A stretch of 64,000 nt of DNA, from contig CABVDD010000002.1 of the NCBI GenBank assembly GCA_902497095.1, forward strand, positions 1 to 64,000, in the 5' to 3' direction. The notes under the pieces were generated by a model that worked only from the letters and a program-made list of their open reading frames with translations, did no database searches and had not been told where the DNA came from. How positions within the stretch are numbered: position 1 is the stretch's first letter; each line of letters begins with the position of its first letter. Below are positions 1 to 8,843 of this stretch, piece by piece. The position numbers and the translations under genes were made by a program. This DNA comes from an uncultured Faecalicoccus sp. (GTDB taxonomy: Bacteria; Bacillota_I; Bacilli_A; Erysipelotrichales; Erysipelotrichaceae).

Positions 1-1
1 C

Positions 2-52
2 GAAGAAGGCATCTATTCAAAAGAGTTATATTCTGATTTAACAAAACAATAA
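2..52 (+). CDS. C-terminal tail of a gene entering from the left edge
   Basis: A short open frame runs from the window edge to a TAA at 50-52 and encodes about 16 residues ending in SDLTKQ. It is followed at once by a rho-independent terminator, which supports it as the true end of a plus-strand gene. Too little is present to name the product. Confidence 0.4.
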   Translation, partial: EEGIYSKELYSDLTKQ

Positions 53-58
53 ACAGGC

Positions 59-93
59 AGCCTGGCTAAACAAATGTTTGGTCAGGCTTTTTT
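59..93. terminator. Rho-independent terminator between convergent genes
   Basis: The stem AGCCTG/CAGGCT, extended by AAACA/TGTTT, is followed by six T residues on the plus strand. It lies seven bases after the upstream stop codon and directly before the stop of the minus-strand regulator gene, so it serves the incoming plus-strand gene and possibly also the regulator. Confidence 0.85.
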
Positions 94-96
94 CTG

Positions 97-1974
97 TTAT
101 TGCTCTTTTAATAATGATATCAGTGTTTTATAAGTAGGCTTTTTTAATAATAGTTGAACATTTTGTGATGAATTCAATACTTCTATTAATCTACTATAAA
201 TGTCTTTAAATTGATTTCTTTTAGAGTGTTCTATTCCTAATAAAATAATAATATTTACATAGAAATACCCCCACTTCATAGGTTTATCATTAATAATTAC
301 ATAAGCGCAGTTTTGATATGTACTACATTCGATTGCATGCGGTAAAGCAATTAAGTTATCAAAAGATGTAGGGGTCATATGTTCTCGCTCTAAAACAGCA
401 TCAACAAAGTTGGGAGGTGCCATTTTATGGCTTACCAATTTATTTGACATGTACTGAATTAATTGTTCAACATTGCTCTCGTAGTGATTGTGCTCAAAAA
501 AATCAGGTTGGAAAAATGAATAAATTTTGTCGGTGTTTGCTAATTCTATAGTTCTTTTAAAATTTTCTAAAAATGAATTGATAGCTTTGATGTCGTTTTT
601 ATTAATTAATGGAGAAATGTTAATGGTACGTATATGTGTATTTAAGTTATAACCAGTTGCATTGATTATGAAATCAATGTTGTGTGTATAAACATTTTTA
701 AGGTCAGATAATATTTCGATTGTAAAATAATTTTTAAAATATTCTTGTAACTTGCTTATTTGATAAATGTTAGGATAATAATAGGAATTGCTGATAAAAC
801 CTACATGATATAAGTTAGAAGGTTTTTGTTTCTTTTCAAAAATAGCACCAATATGCAAGGCTATAAAAGTAATTTCATCTTGGGTTAGTTTAACGTTGAA
901 GTTGTTTTCAATTTCTTTTGATACAAAAACAGCAATATCATAAATTAAAGGATTTTGAATATAAATTTTATCAGAAAATGGATTATCTTGCTTATACCCA
1001 AGAAAATAACGTGATATTACATTTTCTAAATGTAAGGAAAAATAAAGAATAAAATCCGGATCATTAAGGTCTATACTATAATAATGATTTGTTTTTTCTA
1101 TGATTTTCTTAGTGAAGTAAAGATACTCGTTTGTTTCATTTAACATTTGACTATCGTTATTCTTTGTTAGTGAAGCAGTGTGGCAATTTATTAATATTGT
1201 GAGCTGATCTAATTCTTTTTTAGTTAAATAGTGTATCAGATTTTTGTCTATCTTTCTCAAAATATCAATGACATAGTTGTTTTCTTTTGTTAAGACAGCA
1301 GAATCGAGGCTAAGTGAATTTGATTTATCTTTTTTTGTTTGCATTCGAAAAATTGTGTATATCAAATGAGTCAAAATATTGGTGATTGCATAGTCATTGA
1401 TAACTAGGCTTTCCTTTTTTAATGTCTCTTTTACAATGTTTCTAATCTTTTCGTAGTTCAAATTAATTGAAGAGCATAAACTTGATAAGATATCTTTTGA
1501 ATTAAAGGTGTCTGAATTCTCAATCATCAAACGTCTAAATTTTTTCTTATCTATATCTTTACCAATGATAGTGATTTTTTTGTTCTTTCTTAAAACTTGT
1601 AAATTATATTTTTGAACAATATTTTTGACGGTTCTTATATCTTTCTCAATTGTAGAATAACTAACATAAATGTAATCAGCTAAATCATATAGATCAATTG
1701 GATCTTCGGATAATACTAATTTCAAAGCAATATAATTTGCACGATCTTCTGCTGAAGCAAAATTAAAAGACTGCTTAACGTTAAATGATATCTTTTTCTT
1801 TAAAGTATATCCTTCTTTAGATGACAAAATAATAGTTTCATTCTGGTTAATTTCTTTGATATAAGTTCTAATAGATCGATCGGAAACATCTAGACAGGTG
1901 GCCAAATAGTTTGAAGTTAATGGCTTATTTGATGTATTTAGGATGTTTATCAACTCTTGTATCTTTTTCTTCAT
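97..1974 (-). CDS. PRD-domain PTS transcriptional regulator (BglG/LicR/MtlR-like)
   Basis: Predicted DNA-binding transcription activator controlled by PTS phosphorylation. The 625 residues show N-terminal HTH segments (about 1-140), two PTS regulation domains with histidines visible in LTHLIYTIFR, YFSLHLENV and IALHIGAIF, a IIB-like stretch starting near HVGFISNS, and a C-terminal EIIA type-2 domain carrying the phosphorylatable histidine in IALPHAIE. The IIB-like segment has no cysteine where the phosphate acceptor would be. The start is supported by AAGGAG about 11 bases upstream. It diverges from a cellobiose-type PTS operon and most likely activates that operon. Family assignment is firm; the exact sugar is inferred from the neighbours. 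Confidence 0.9.
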   Translation of the reverse strand: MKKKIQELINILNTSNKPLTSNYLATCLDVSDRSIRTYIKEINQNETIILSSKEGYTLKKKISFNVKQSFNFASAEDRANYIALKLVLSEDPIDLYDLADYIYVSYSTIEKDIRTVKNIVQKYNLQVLRKNKKITIIGKDIDKKKFRRLMIENSDTFNSKDILSSLCSSINLNYEKIRNIVKETLKKESLVINDYAITNILTHLIYTIFRMQTKKDKSNSLSLDSAVLTKENNYVIDILRKIDKNLIHYLTKKELDQLTILINCHTASLTKNNDSQMLNETNEYLYFTKKIIEKTNHYYSIDLNDPDFILYFSLHLENVISRYFLGYKQDNPFSDKIYIQNPLIYDIAVFVSKEIENNFNVKLTQDEITFIALHIGAIFEKKQKPSNLYHVGFISNSYYYPNIYQISKLQEYFKNYFTIEILSDLKNVYTHNIDFIINATGYNLNTHIRTINISPLINKNDIKAINSFLENFKRTIELANTDKIYSFFQPDFFEHNHYESNVEQLIQYMSNKLVSHKMAPPNFVDAVLEREHMTPTSFDNLIALPHAIECSTYQNCAYVIINDKPMKWGYFYVNIIILLGIEHSKRNQFKDIYSRLIEVLNSSQNVQLLLKKPTYKTLISLLKEQ

Positions 1975-2034
1975 AGAATAATCTACTCCTTAAAAGTATA
2001 ATATCACTCTAAAATTTGCATTGCTTTCATTTAA

Positions 2035-2061
2035 TTTCCTAATATCGGAAATAATAGGAAA
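2035..2061. promoter_or_regulatory. Inverted repeat, candidate operator for the PRD regulator
   Basis: The half-sites TTTCCTA (2035-2041) and TAGGAAA (2055-2061) form a perfect 7-base dyad with a 13-base spacer. It is centred in the 140-base gap between the divergent regulator and the PTS operon. No good -35 box is visible for the PTS operon, as expected for an activated promoter. The link to the regulator is inferred from position only. Confidence 0.45.
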
Positions 2062-2114
2062 GAACTAATTTATGATTTTAATTATTCTATAAGTGAAGAA
2101 AGGAGAACATATAT

Positions 2115-2423
2115 ATGAAAATAATGTTTATTTGTGGAAATGGTGTCTCTAGCGGAATGATTGCAGCTAGAACTCGTAATGAGGGTGTATCAAGAGGGTA
2201 TGATGTTACGACAGAAGCGTTTAGTTATGCACAACTTCCAGATAATATAGACAATTTTGATGTTGTATTAGTAGCGCCGCAAGTAAAATTTAATGAAAAG
2301 AAAATTGCTGAAATTTGCAAAAATCATCATCGCCCATATGCTGTTATTGATGCAATGAGTTTTGCAACGTTAGATGCTAAAAAATGCTTTGACACCGCTT
2401 TACAATGTATGAAAGAGAGGTAA
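2115..2423 (+). CDS. PTS lactose/cellobiose-type IIB component
   Basis: Cytoplasmic phosphocarrier of a beta-glucoside PTS. The 102-residue length matches the IIB Lac/Cel family, and the P-loop FICGNGVSSGM at the N-terminus carries the phosphorylated cysteine (Cys7). It would take phosphate from the IIA protein encoded two genes downstream and pass it to sugar bound by IIC. A clear AAGGAG precedes the ATG. It is the first gene of a tight operon with IIC, IIA and a GH1 hydrolase, and probably depends on the divergent PRD regulator. Confidence 0.93.
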   Translation: MKIMFICGNGVSSGMIAARTRNEGVSRGYDVTTEAFSYAQLPDNIDNFDVVLVAPQVKFNEKKIAEICKNHHRPYAVIDAMSFATLDAKKCFDTALQCMKER

Positions 2424-2427
2424 GTGA

Positions 2428-3678
2428 ATGTATACAAGATTACAAAATTGGTTAGCTGGTCCTTTTTCTGATAAGGTTCAAAAACTTGTACAGAATCCAT
2501 ATATGATGTCTTTGCAAAGTTGTTTTCAAACTATTTTACCGATGATTATTGTTGGATCATTGGCAAATCTGATTAATACTCTGAAGAATTTTATGTCATG
2601 GATTCCTGATATTTCTCTTATCAACACGTTTACATTTGGCTTGATTTCAATCTATATGGTATTTATTATTCCATATAATATTATGGAGAACAAAGGGTTA
2701 GGAAAAGTAAGACAAATTAGTGGATTTACTGGAATAGCTGTATTATTTTCTTTAACAAATCCTCAATTTGTTGAAGGTAATATTGTAATGAATAGTGGTT
2801 ATATTGGAACTAGTGGTATGACAGTAGCTGTTGTGGTTGGGCTAGTTATTGGATTTATATTTTCTTTATACTTTAATCATAGCCCATTCAAAAATATTTC
2901 AAGTTTACCACCTATTGTTATCACATGGTTTGAAACATTGATACCAATTTTTGTGTTAGTAGGTTTATCAATTATCTTAGGGATGAATGTAAATCTATTT
3001 ACAATTCTTGAAATTATTTGTCAACCAATAGTGAATCTAGGTAATACATGGATTGGTTTTGTATTGATTTATTTTATTATGTCATTATGTTATTGTCTTG
3101 GACTAAGTGCTTGGGCAATTTGGCCTATTGTCAGTGTACTTTATTTAAATAATATTGCAGCAAATGCAGAATTAGTTGCTCAAGGGCAACAAGCTCTTTA
3201 TATAGCTACAGACGAAGTTGTGTTTATGGGATGGTGTTGTATTGGAGGAATGGGATGTACTTTAGCATTGAATGTAATGATGCTTCGATCAAAATCTAAA
3301 ACAATTAGTGCTATTGGTAAAGCTGCAATTGTTCCATCTATCTTTAATATAAATGAACCAGTAATGTACGGATTACCCGTAGTTTGGAATCCAATTATGA
3401 TGATTCCGTTTATGGTGATATCCATTGTGGTGCCAACAATCACATATTTTATTTTAAAAGTAGGTTTAGTAATTATTCCTTCAATTCCTATGATGATGAA
3501 TTATATTCCACAACCTATATCGGCTTTTATTATTAATAATGATTGGAAGAGTATTATCTTATTAGTTATTATTTTCGTGGTGTCCTATTTGATTTATTTA
3601 CCGTTTTTTAAAACATATGAAAAACAAGAAATATTAAAGGAAAAAGAAGAAATGCAAAAAGCTGAGGTTGATGTATGA
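2428..3678 (+). CDS. PTS lactose/cellobiose-type IIC permease
   Basis: Membrane component that translocates and phosphorylates a beta-glucoside. The 416 residues begin with a cytoplasmic segment (RLQNWLAGPFSDKVQKL) typical of CelB-like IIC proteins, followed by about ten hydrophobic helices. The family motif region INEPVMYGLP is conserved near residue 310 and is expected to lie close to the substrate. The gene starts four bases after the IIB stop and overlaps the IIA start by four bases. The C-terminus is charged (KEKEEMQKAEVDV). Substrate specificity cannot be read directly; cellobiose or a related beta-diglucoside or aryl-glucoside is likely from the adjacent GH1 enzyme. Confidence 0.92.
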   Translation: MYTRLQNWLAGPFSDKVQKLVQNPYMMSLQSCFQTILPMIIVGSLANLINTLKNFMSWIPDISLINTFTFGLISIYMVFIIPYNIMENKGLGKVRQISGFTGIAVLFSLTNPQFVEGNIVMNSGYIGTSGMTVAVVVGLVIGFIFSLYFNHSPFKNISSLPPIVITWFETLIPIFVLVGLSIILGMNVNLFTILEIICQPIVNLGNTWIGFVLIYFIMSLCYCLGLSAWAIWPIVSVLYLNNIAANAELVAQGQQALYIATDEVVFMGWCCIGGMGCTLALNVMMLRSKSKTISAIGKAAIVPSIFNINEPVMYGLPVVWNPIMMIPFMVISIVVPTITYFILKVGLVIIPSIPMMMNYIPQPISAFIINNDWKSIILLVIIFVVSYLIYLPFFKTYEKQEILKEKEEMQKAEVDV

Positions 3679-3998
3679 GTCAAGAAGAGATTATTCAAAT
3701 AGCAATGCAAGTTATTTTGCATGCTGGAAATGCAAGAAATATTATTCGAGAAGGAGCAAATCAAATTATAAATGGTCAGTTAGACAATGTTAGTGAAATG
3801 ATTTCTTCTGCAAAAAAAGAGTTAATTGAGGCACACCAAATTCAAACGAAGATGTTACAGCAAGAAGCGAATCAACATAATGTAGATGTGACAGTATTAT
3901 TTACTCATGCACAGGATGTTTTAATGACGACAGAAAGTGAATTGTTTTTTATAGAAACACTATGTGGTTTAGAAGGTAAGCGAGGTATTAGAGAATGA
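3675..3998 (+). CDS. PTS lactose/cellobiose-type IIA component
   Basis: Soluble IIA phosphocarrier, 107 residues, all-helical family that forms trimers. The motif LFTHAQDVLM carries the active-site histidine (His78). In relatives the motif is usually HAQDHLM; here the second histidine is Val. The ATGA overlaps at both ends, with the IIC stop and the GH1 start, indicate translational coupling. It receives phosphate from HPr and gives it to the IIB cysteine. Confidence 0.92.
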   Translation: MSQEEIIQIAMQVILHAGNARNIIREGANQIINGQLDNVSEMISSAKKELIEAHQIQTKMLQQEANQHNVDVTVLFTHAQDVLMTTESELFFIETLCGLEGKRGIRE

Positions 3999-5461
3999 AA
4001 GATGTATTTAGAAAAGATTTCTTATGGGGAGGAGCTACAGCAGCAAATCAAATTGAAGGAGGATTTGATAAAAGAGGAAAAGCAAATACAGATTATTTGC
4101 AGTTCATTCCGTCTAATAAAAGAAGAGCAGATCAAGCTACTTTTTCACAGAGTTGGGAGTCTATACAAGAGTCTATAAAACATGAATCAGACTATAATTT
4201 TCCAAAAAGACGAGGGAATGATTTCTATAATCGATACAAAGAAGATATTGCATTAATGGCAGAAATGGGTTTTAAAGTCTATCGTATGTCAATCGCATGG
4301 GAAAGAATTTATCCAACAGGAATAGATGAAGAACCAAATGAGGAAGGTTTAAAGTTTTATGATACGGTATTTGATGAATGCCTTAAGTATAATATAGAAC
4401 CAATGGTTACAATTCTTCATTATGATTATCCTCTTTTCATTTGCGAAAAATATAATGGATTTGAATCAAAAGAGACTATTGATTTTTATTTAAAATATGT
4501 TTCAACTATTGTGAACAGATATCAGAATAAGGTTAAATATTGGTTAACCTTTAACGAAATTAATATGACTTTGCAAAGTATTTCGACTTGCTCTGGAGCT
4601 ATGCCTGATCATTCGAGATATGGGTACAATAAAGAGCAACTAATGTTTCAATGTATTCATAATATGTTGTTAGCTAGCGCCAAAGCAGTAAAATTGATTC
4701 ATAATATCAACCCAAATTTAAAAGTAGGAAATATGATCTGGAAACAATTGTATTATCCTAAAACAATGAATCCTAAAGATACTTTACAGCAAAGATTTGA
4801 TATGAATTTAAACTATTATTTCTTTGATATCATGTGTAAAGGGAATGTACCTTATTATTTAGATAGATATTTTTCAAGTCAGGGAATTGAAAAGGATTAT
4901 ACAGATGCAGATCTCAGAGACTTAATGGAAGGAACTGTCGATTTTATTTCAATTAGTTGGTATATGTCTAACGTTTCAGAATATCATGGAGAACCTTTTA
5001 TTCCTACTGGCCTTTTACCAGATATGACTCGTAATAATCCATATTTAAAGGCAACGGATTGGGGATGGGCTGTTGATCCGATTGGGTTACGGATTGGTTT
5101 AAATCAAATATATGAAAGATATCATTTGCCAATCTTTATTGCAGAATTAGGTATCGGCCTACATGATAAAAAGAATGAGGATAATTCTATTCACGATCCA
5201 GGAAGGATTGAATTCTTTAGAGAGAATATTTTACAAATTAAGGAAGCTATTTTAGATGGTGTAGACATATTTGGATTAGCTGCATGGGGTTGGATTGATT
5301 TAATAAGTTCATCAACATCTGAAATGAGTAAACGTTATGGATTTGTTTATGTCGATGCTGACGATGAAGGAAATGGAACATATGACAGATACCGCAAAGA
5401 TAGTTTTTATTGGTATAAGAAAGTTATTGCTACGAATGGGGAAGATTTATCTAATTCTTAG
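3995..5461 (+). CDS. GH1 family 6-phospho-beta-glucosidase
   Basis: Cytoplasmic glycosidase expected to split the phosphorylated disaccharide or glucoside delivered by the PTS. The 488-residue length fits GH1. Visible marks are FLWGGATAANQIEGG at the N-terminus, the acid/base motif TFNEIN, and the C-terminal STSEMSKRYGF, whose Ser-Lys-Tyr pattern is the phosphate-recognition signature of 6-phospho enzymes. The nucleophile motif is unusual: it reads IAELGIG where GH1 enzymes normally have a TENG or VENG motif, so the Asn next to the catalytic Glu is Leu. The start overlaps the IIA stop. A terminator follows 70 bases downstream, and a group II intron sits directly after it. Confidence 0.93.
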   Translation: MKDVFRKDFLWGGATAANQIEGGFDKRGKANTDYLQFIPSNKRRADQATFSQSWESIQESIKHESDYNFPKRRGNDFYNRYKEDIALMAEMGFKVYRMSIAWERIYPTGIDEEPNEEGLKFYDTVFDECLKYNIEPMVTILHYDYPLFICEKYNGFESKETIDFYLKYVSTIVNRYQNKVKYWLTFNEINMTLQSISTCSGAMPDHSRYGYNKEQLMFQCIHNMLLASAKAVKLIHNINPNLKVGNMIWKQLYYPKTMNPKDTLQQRFDMNLNYYFFDIMCKGNVPYYLDRYFSSQGIEKDYTDADLRDLMEGTVDFISISWYMSNVSEYHGEPFIPTGLLPDMTRNNPYLKATDWGWAVDPIGLRIGLNQIYERYHLPIFIAELGIGLHDKKNEDNSIHDPGRIEFFRENILQIKEAILDGVDIFGLAAWGWIDLISSSTSEMSKRYGFVYVDADDEGNGTYDRYRKDSFYWYKKVIATNGEDLSNS

Positions 5462-5533
5462 TTAAAAATAATTAAAGGTAGTTCTATAGACTTAAAATTA
5501 GTTAAGATGGGTGGATGATTCTCGGTTCGAATT

Positions 5534-5562
5534 GAGGCTCCGTATTTGTTATGGAGCCTTTT
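5534..5562 (+). terminator. Rho-independent terminator of the beta-glucoside PTS operon
   Basis: The stem AGGCTCC (5535-5541) pairs with GGAGCCT (5553-5559) and runs into TTTT. The T-tract is cut short by GTGCGAC, the 5' end of the group II intron. The intron thus separates the terminator stem from its original downstream sequence. Confidence 0.85.
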
Positions 5563-6206
5563 GTGCGACAGGCAGTCGCTATAGTTCAGATGTGTACAGG
5601 CATATCTGAACTTTCTTTCTAATTAGAAGTATAGCTTACGATACGTAGTATAAACGGAGTAAAAGAACTTTGAAAAGAAAGGTGTATGGTAGGTGAAAGT
5701 CCTACTCTGTTGAGTTCCAACGCAAGGCATAAAGTCTAAACTAGTGCATCTCTGTGAAGAAGTGTACGAAGGAGTTGTGGATAGCTGAGAGGCTCCCAAA
5801 CGGTTTGGTAGGCCGAAATGTGATGTGAACTATATAGGCGGCAGGGATGTTTGACGACCATGAGAAAGAATGGGAAGTCTATATACTGTCTACTACAGTG
5901 AGTTGGGTGAGCAGACAGGAACATTCATGTGATGATAGTTGGCATGTCAAAAAGGATATAGTGATAACCCTGTGAGAACTTCATACTCGCAAAGGGTTTT
6001 ATGATATAAGTGAAATACGAAGTTCATAAGACGTATGAAGAAGTCAGACAAGTTCATAGTAACGAAGTACATAGAGAGACCAAAGCTCTACGGAATGCGA
6101 AGGGACTTGACCTTATGCGACTTAACCCAATTTCACACAATGGGAACGGATACGCTACTGCGGTAAAAACGGACTGGAAGTGTGGCGAAAGTAAGAAAAG
6201 AGTTCT

Positions 6207-7632
6207 ATGAATGGACCATTAAAACTTAAGTGGCATTCTTTATATGGGCAACTGTTAAGAGATAGGAAATTAACAGAAGCCTGGCAACAGGTGAAAGCCA
6301 ATAAAGGAAGCGGAAGAATAGATGGGGAGACCATTGCGGATTTTGACAAACAGTCAGAAGAAAGGATCCTGGATATTCTAGAAAGACTTAAGACAAAGAC
6401 ATATACACCGGCACCTGTAAGAAGAGTGTATATACTCAAGAAGAGTGGCGGGAAAAGACCGCTCGGAATACCTGTGATAGAGGACAGAATTGTCCAACAA
6501 ACCCTGGTGAACATACTCAGTCCAAAGTTTGAGAAAGGGATATTCCATAAATGCTCATGCGGACATCGGCCGAACTATGGGATGGAAAGAGTTATACAAC
6601 TCATTCTCTGGAATATTGAAAAGGGGAGAAACTACATATTCGACTGTGACATCAAGGGATTCTTTGACGCTATACCACATAAACACCTCATACGGGTGTT
6701 GAACAAGTATGTGGCAGATGGCACTGTATTAGACCTCATATGGAAACGGCTGAAAGCAGGGTATATGAAAGAAGGAAGGTACCTGCGTACCGACAAAGGG
6801 GCGCCACAAGGTGGTGTCATATCTCCATTATTCGCGAACATCTACTTAAACGAGTTAGATTGGGAGCTACAGAAAGTGGAGGTTTATTTTGTAAGGTTTG
6901 CCGATGATTTTCTATTGTTCGCAGAGAGTGAAGAAGAAATCGAGAAAGCAGGAGAATTGGCTAAAAATGTCATCCATGAACTGGGACTGGAGATATCCAT
7001 GAAGAAAACAAAGATTGTAGACTTCCACAAAGATGATTTCACGTTTGTAGGTTTTGATTTTATGGATTGAAGAAACAGAAAGAAAGACAATAAGCCATAT
7101 TTTCTGGTACAACCAAGCGTAAGTCTTTAAAAGACTTTAAGATGAAAATTAAAGAGAAGACAAAGAAGAATTTAACCCTCCCAAAAGAAGAATGGATAAA
7201 AAGAGTCAACACGATCGTAACAGGCAAGGTGAACTATTACAAAGTCGTACAAAAGGCTATCGAGTTGAACAAACAGGCAGGGCAGGAAAGTCATTGTTTT
7301 GTCAAAGGGTGTATAAAAACACTGCACAACATAGGTTAAGACTAAGAATATGAATGATACATAAACATCCAAGTGTTAGAAAATCATTCGGGAAGATGTG
7401 GAAATGGAATACAGAATACTTCTGTCGAATCGGTCTGGTTCCTGCGGCATGGCATTATTACAAAGATATGTATCCAGAATATACGATAGAAAAGTATATC
7501 GAACTGAGGACGAAAGCTAATAAAGAGAAAAGGCAGAAGCATATAGAAAAGCTTAGGGAAAGAGGAAGAAAGTACTATATACAGGAAAGATTTAGAAAAA
7601 TCGCAAGCACAGGATACGTGTTTGCGAAATAG
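6207..7632 (+). pseudogene. ltrA: Group II intron reverse transcriptase/maturase, broken
   Basis: RT/maturase that would splice and move the surrounding intron. The first 287 residues hold RT blocks 0-7, with IFDCDIKGFFDAIPH, GAPQGGVISPLFANIYL and the catalytic FADDF. The frame then breaks: TGA at 7068-7070 where homologues usually have Trp; a one-base loss near 7118 (QPS then RKSLKDFK in another frame, start of domain X); a one-base loss near 7336; and a second TGA at 7351-7353. The remaining C-terminus (SFGKMWKWN to GYVFAK, ending 7632) is recognisable. No HNH endonuclease motif is seen. RT and most of X are present but cannot be made as one chain. Confidence 0.88.
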
Positions 7633-7662
7633 AAATGGTTACTGAATAGATAGGCATATTGG

Positions 7663-7727
7663 TAAGCCGTATGCCTTAATAGGGCACGTACGGTTTGATA
7701 AAGGGCGATAGTTAAGAGCTATCGCCT
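7663..7727 (+). ncRNA. Group II intron domain V and domain VI
   Basis: Domain V reads as a 34-base hairpin with the AGC triad near its 5' side and the bulged strand CACGTACGGTTT on its 3' side, as in bacterial group II introns. Domain VI follows as GGCGATAG/CTATCGCC with a 7-base loop. The A in CCTACTT (7728) is a good candidate for the branch-point adenosine. The ribozyme core thus looks intact although the encoded protein is not. Confidence 0.8.
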
Positions 7728-7767
7728 ACTTTCTTTTAATGTTCCTAGTTTGATTTTTTAATTGGTG

Positions 7768-8622
7768 TTATTTATCTTCTTTTGTTGTATTTATAATATT
7801 TCTTATTTTATATAATGTTTCATTAGCAGCTTTTTCATTATTGAACATAACGATGGTAAATAAAGAATCTATAATAGCTAATTGAGATATTCTGCTAGAT
7901 AAAGATTCGGATCGAAAACCTGTTTCTTCTGAAACAGATATAAACATGATATCAGATAATTTTTTTAATTTCTGTGAAGGATAGCTGGTGATTATGATTA
8001 TTTTAGCTTTATTTTTTTTCACTGTTTCAGCAATTTTGATTGTTTCTTTTGTTAGACCTGTATGAGTGATTATAATAGCACAATCTTTTTCATTTAAAAG
8101 AGATGCTTGCATAAGTTGTATATGATAATCCATACTGTATTGGACATGTATAGGGGATCGTAAAAACTTATGGTATGCATCAAAGCAGACAACATTACTT
8201 CCACCAACTCCAAAAAGTGATACATTATTAGAACTAAGCAGGATATTTCCTGCTTTTTTTAATGCCTTTTCATTTAATAAAGATTGTGTATCATTTAGAG
8301 ATTTAATTGAAGATTCAAAGACTTTTATTGCCATTTCAAGACATGAATCATTAGCTTTAATATTTTCATGTACAGAAATTTCTGGATCATACTCTTCAAA
8401 TAATAGATCATTTCTAAAATCACGAAAACTTTTGTATCCTAATTTTCTGGTAAATTGAAAAATTGTAGAATCAGCAAACCCTAGTTCAGACGCTATTTCA
8501 CTGATTGTCATTTTAGATGCTTCTTTTGGATTAGAGAGAATGTAGTCGGCTATTAATTTTTCTTTTTTTGTAAAACTGCGATGATGTGTTTTAATTTTAA
8601 TTTTTATAGAATCTTTTGTCAT
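7768..8622 (-). CDS. RpiR-family transcriptional regulator
   Basis: Sugar-phosphate-responsive regulator of 284 residues. Residues 1-80 form the RpiR helix-turn-helix (FTKKEKLIADYIL then TISEIASELGFADSTIFQFTRKLG). Residues about 110-250 form a SIS domain (SLFGVGGSNVVCFDAYHKF and IIITHTGLTKETI) that binds a phosphosugar. It diverges from the mannose-class PTS operon and probably controls that operon and itself. AGAGG lies at good spacing before the ATG. Assignment to the family is firm; the ligand, perhaps 6-phosphogluconate, is inference from the adjacent dehydrogenase gene. Confidence 0.92.
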   Translation of the reverse strand: MTKDSIKIKIKTHHRSFTKKEKLIADYILSNPKEASKMTISEIASELGFADSTIFQFTRKLGYKSFRDFRNDLLFEEYDPEISVHENIKANDSCLEMAIKVFESSIKSLNDTQSLLNEKALKKAGNILLSSNNVSLFGVGGSNVVCFDAYHKFLRSPIHVQYSMDYHIQLMQASLLNEKDCAIIITHTGLTKETIKIAETVKKNKAKIIIITSYPSQKLKKLSDIMFISVSEETGFRSESLSSRISQLAIIDSLFTIVMFNNEKAANETLYKIRNIINTTKEDK

Positions 8623-8643
8623 GATAATAACCTCTGTATTTAT

Positions 8644-8687
8644 GTTTCATTCTTCTATATCTGTATAATATGTTTTATTCTTCTATA
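8644..8687. promoter_or_regulatory. Direct repeat, candidate RpiR operator
   Basis: GTTTCATTCTTCTATA (8644-8659) and GTTTTATTCTTCTATA (8672-8687) differ at one position and are spaced 28 bases start to start. They flank a TATTATACAG-like -10 region for the minus-strand rpiR-type gene, so autoregulation is likely. The role is inferred from repeat and position. Confidence 0.5.
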
Positions 8688-8843
8688 AATATAGTAACAC
8701 ACTAAAAATAAAAGCTAAGAAAAAGAGTTAAAATTTTGTAAAATACAAAAATAAAAAAATATTTTATTTTATATTTAAAATAAAAAAATATTGTTGTATA
8801 CTTATATCAGAAAGAAACAAAGGATACAGAGATGGAGGTACTT

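Larger units (their letters stand above)
5563..7740 (+). mobile_element. Group II intron inserted after a terminator, IIC-like, with decayed ORF
   Basis: Retroelement of about 2.2 kb. The 5' end GTGCGAC at 5563 matches the group II consensus, about 640 bases of ribozyme (domains I-IV) precede the reverse transcriptase, and a 34-base domain V (7663-7696) plus a domain VI stem (about 7703-7727) follow it. Insertion immediately after a terminator stem-loop and the lack of an HNH endonuclease domain are known traits of group IIC introns, so that class is inferred. The 3' end is approximate (7733-7740). The host gene is not interrupted. The ORF is broken, so mobility would need a maturase supplied in trans. 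Confidence 0.85.

Noticed and set aside
6010..6210. 66-codon open frame upstream of the maturase
   Set aside because: It lies inside the ribozyme part of the group II intron, has no ribosome site and no protein-like features.
7050..7360. In-frame TGA codons in the maturase as a hint of UGA read as Trp
   Set aside because: Many intact genes here stop at TGA (sufU, IIC of the mannose PTS, the AGCS symporter), use TGG for Trp, and the tRNA-Trp has anticodon CCA. The same gene also has frameshifts, so decay is the simpler explanation.
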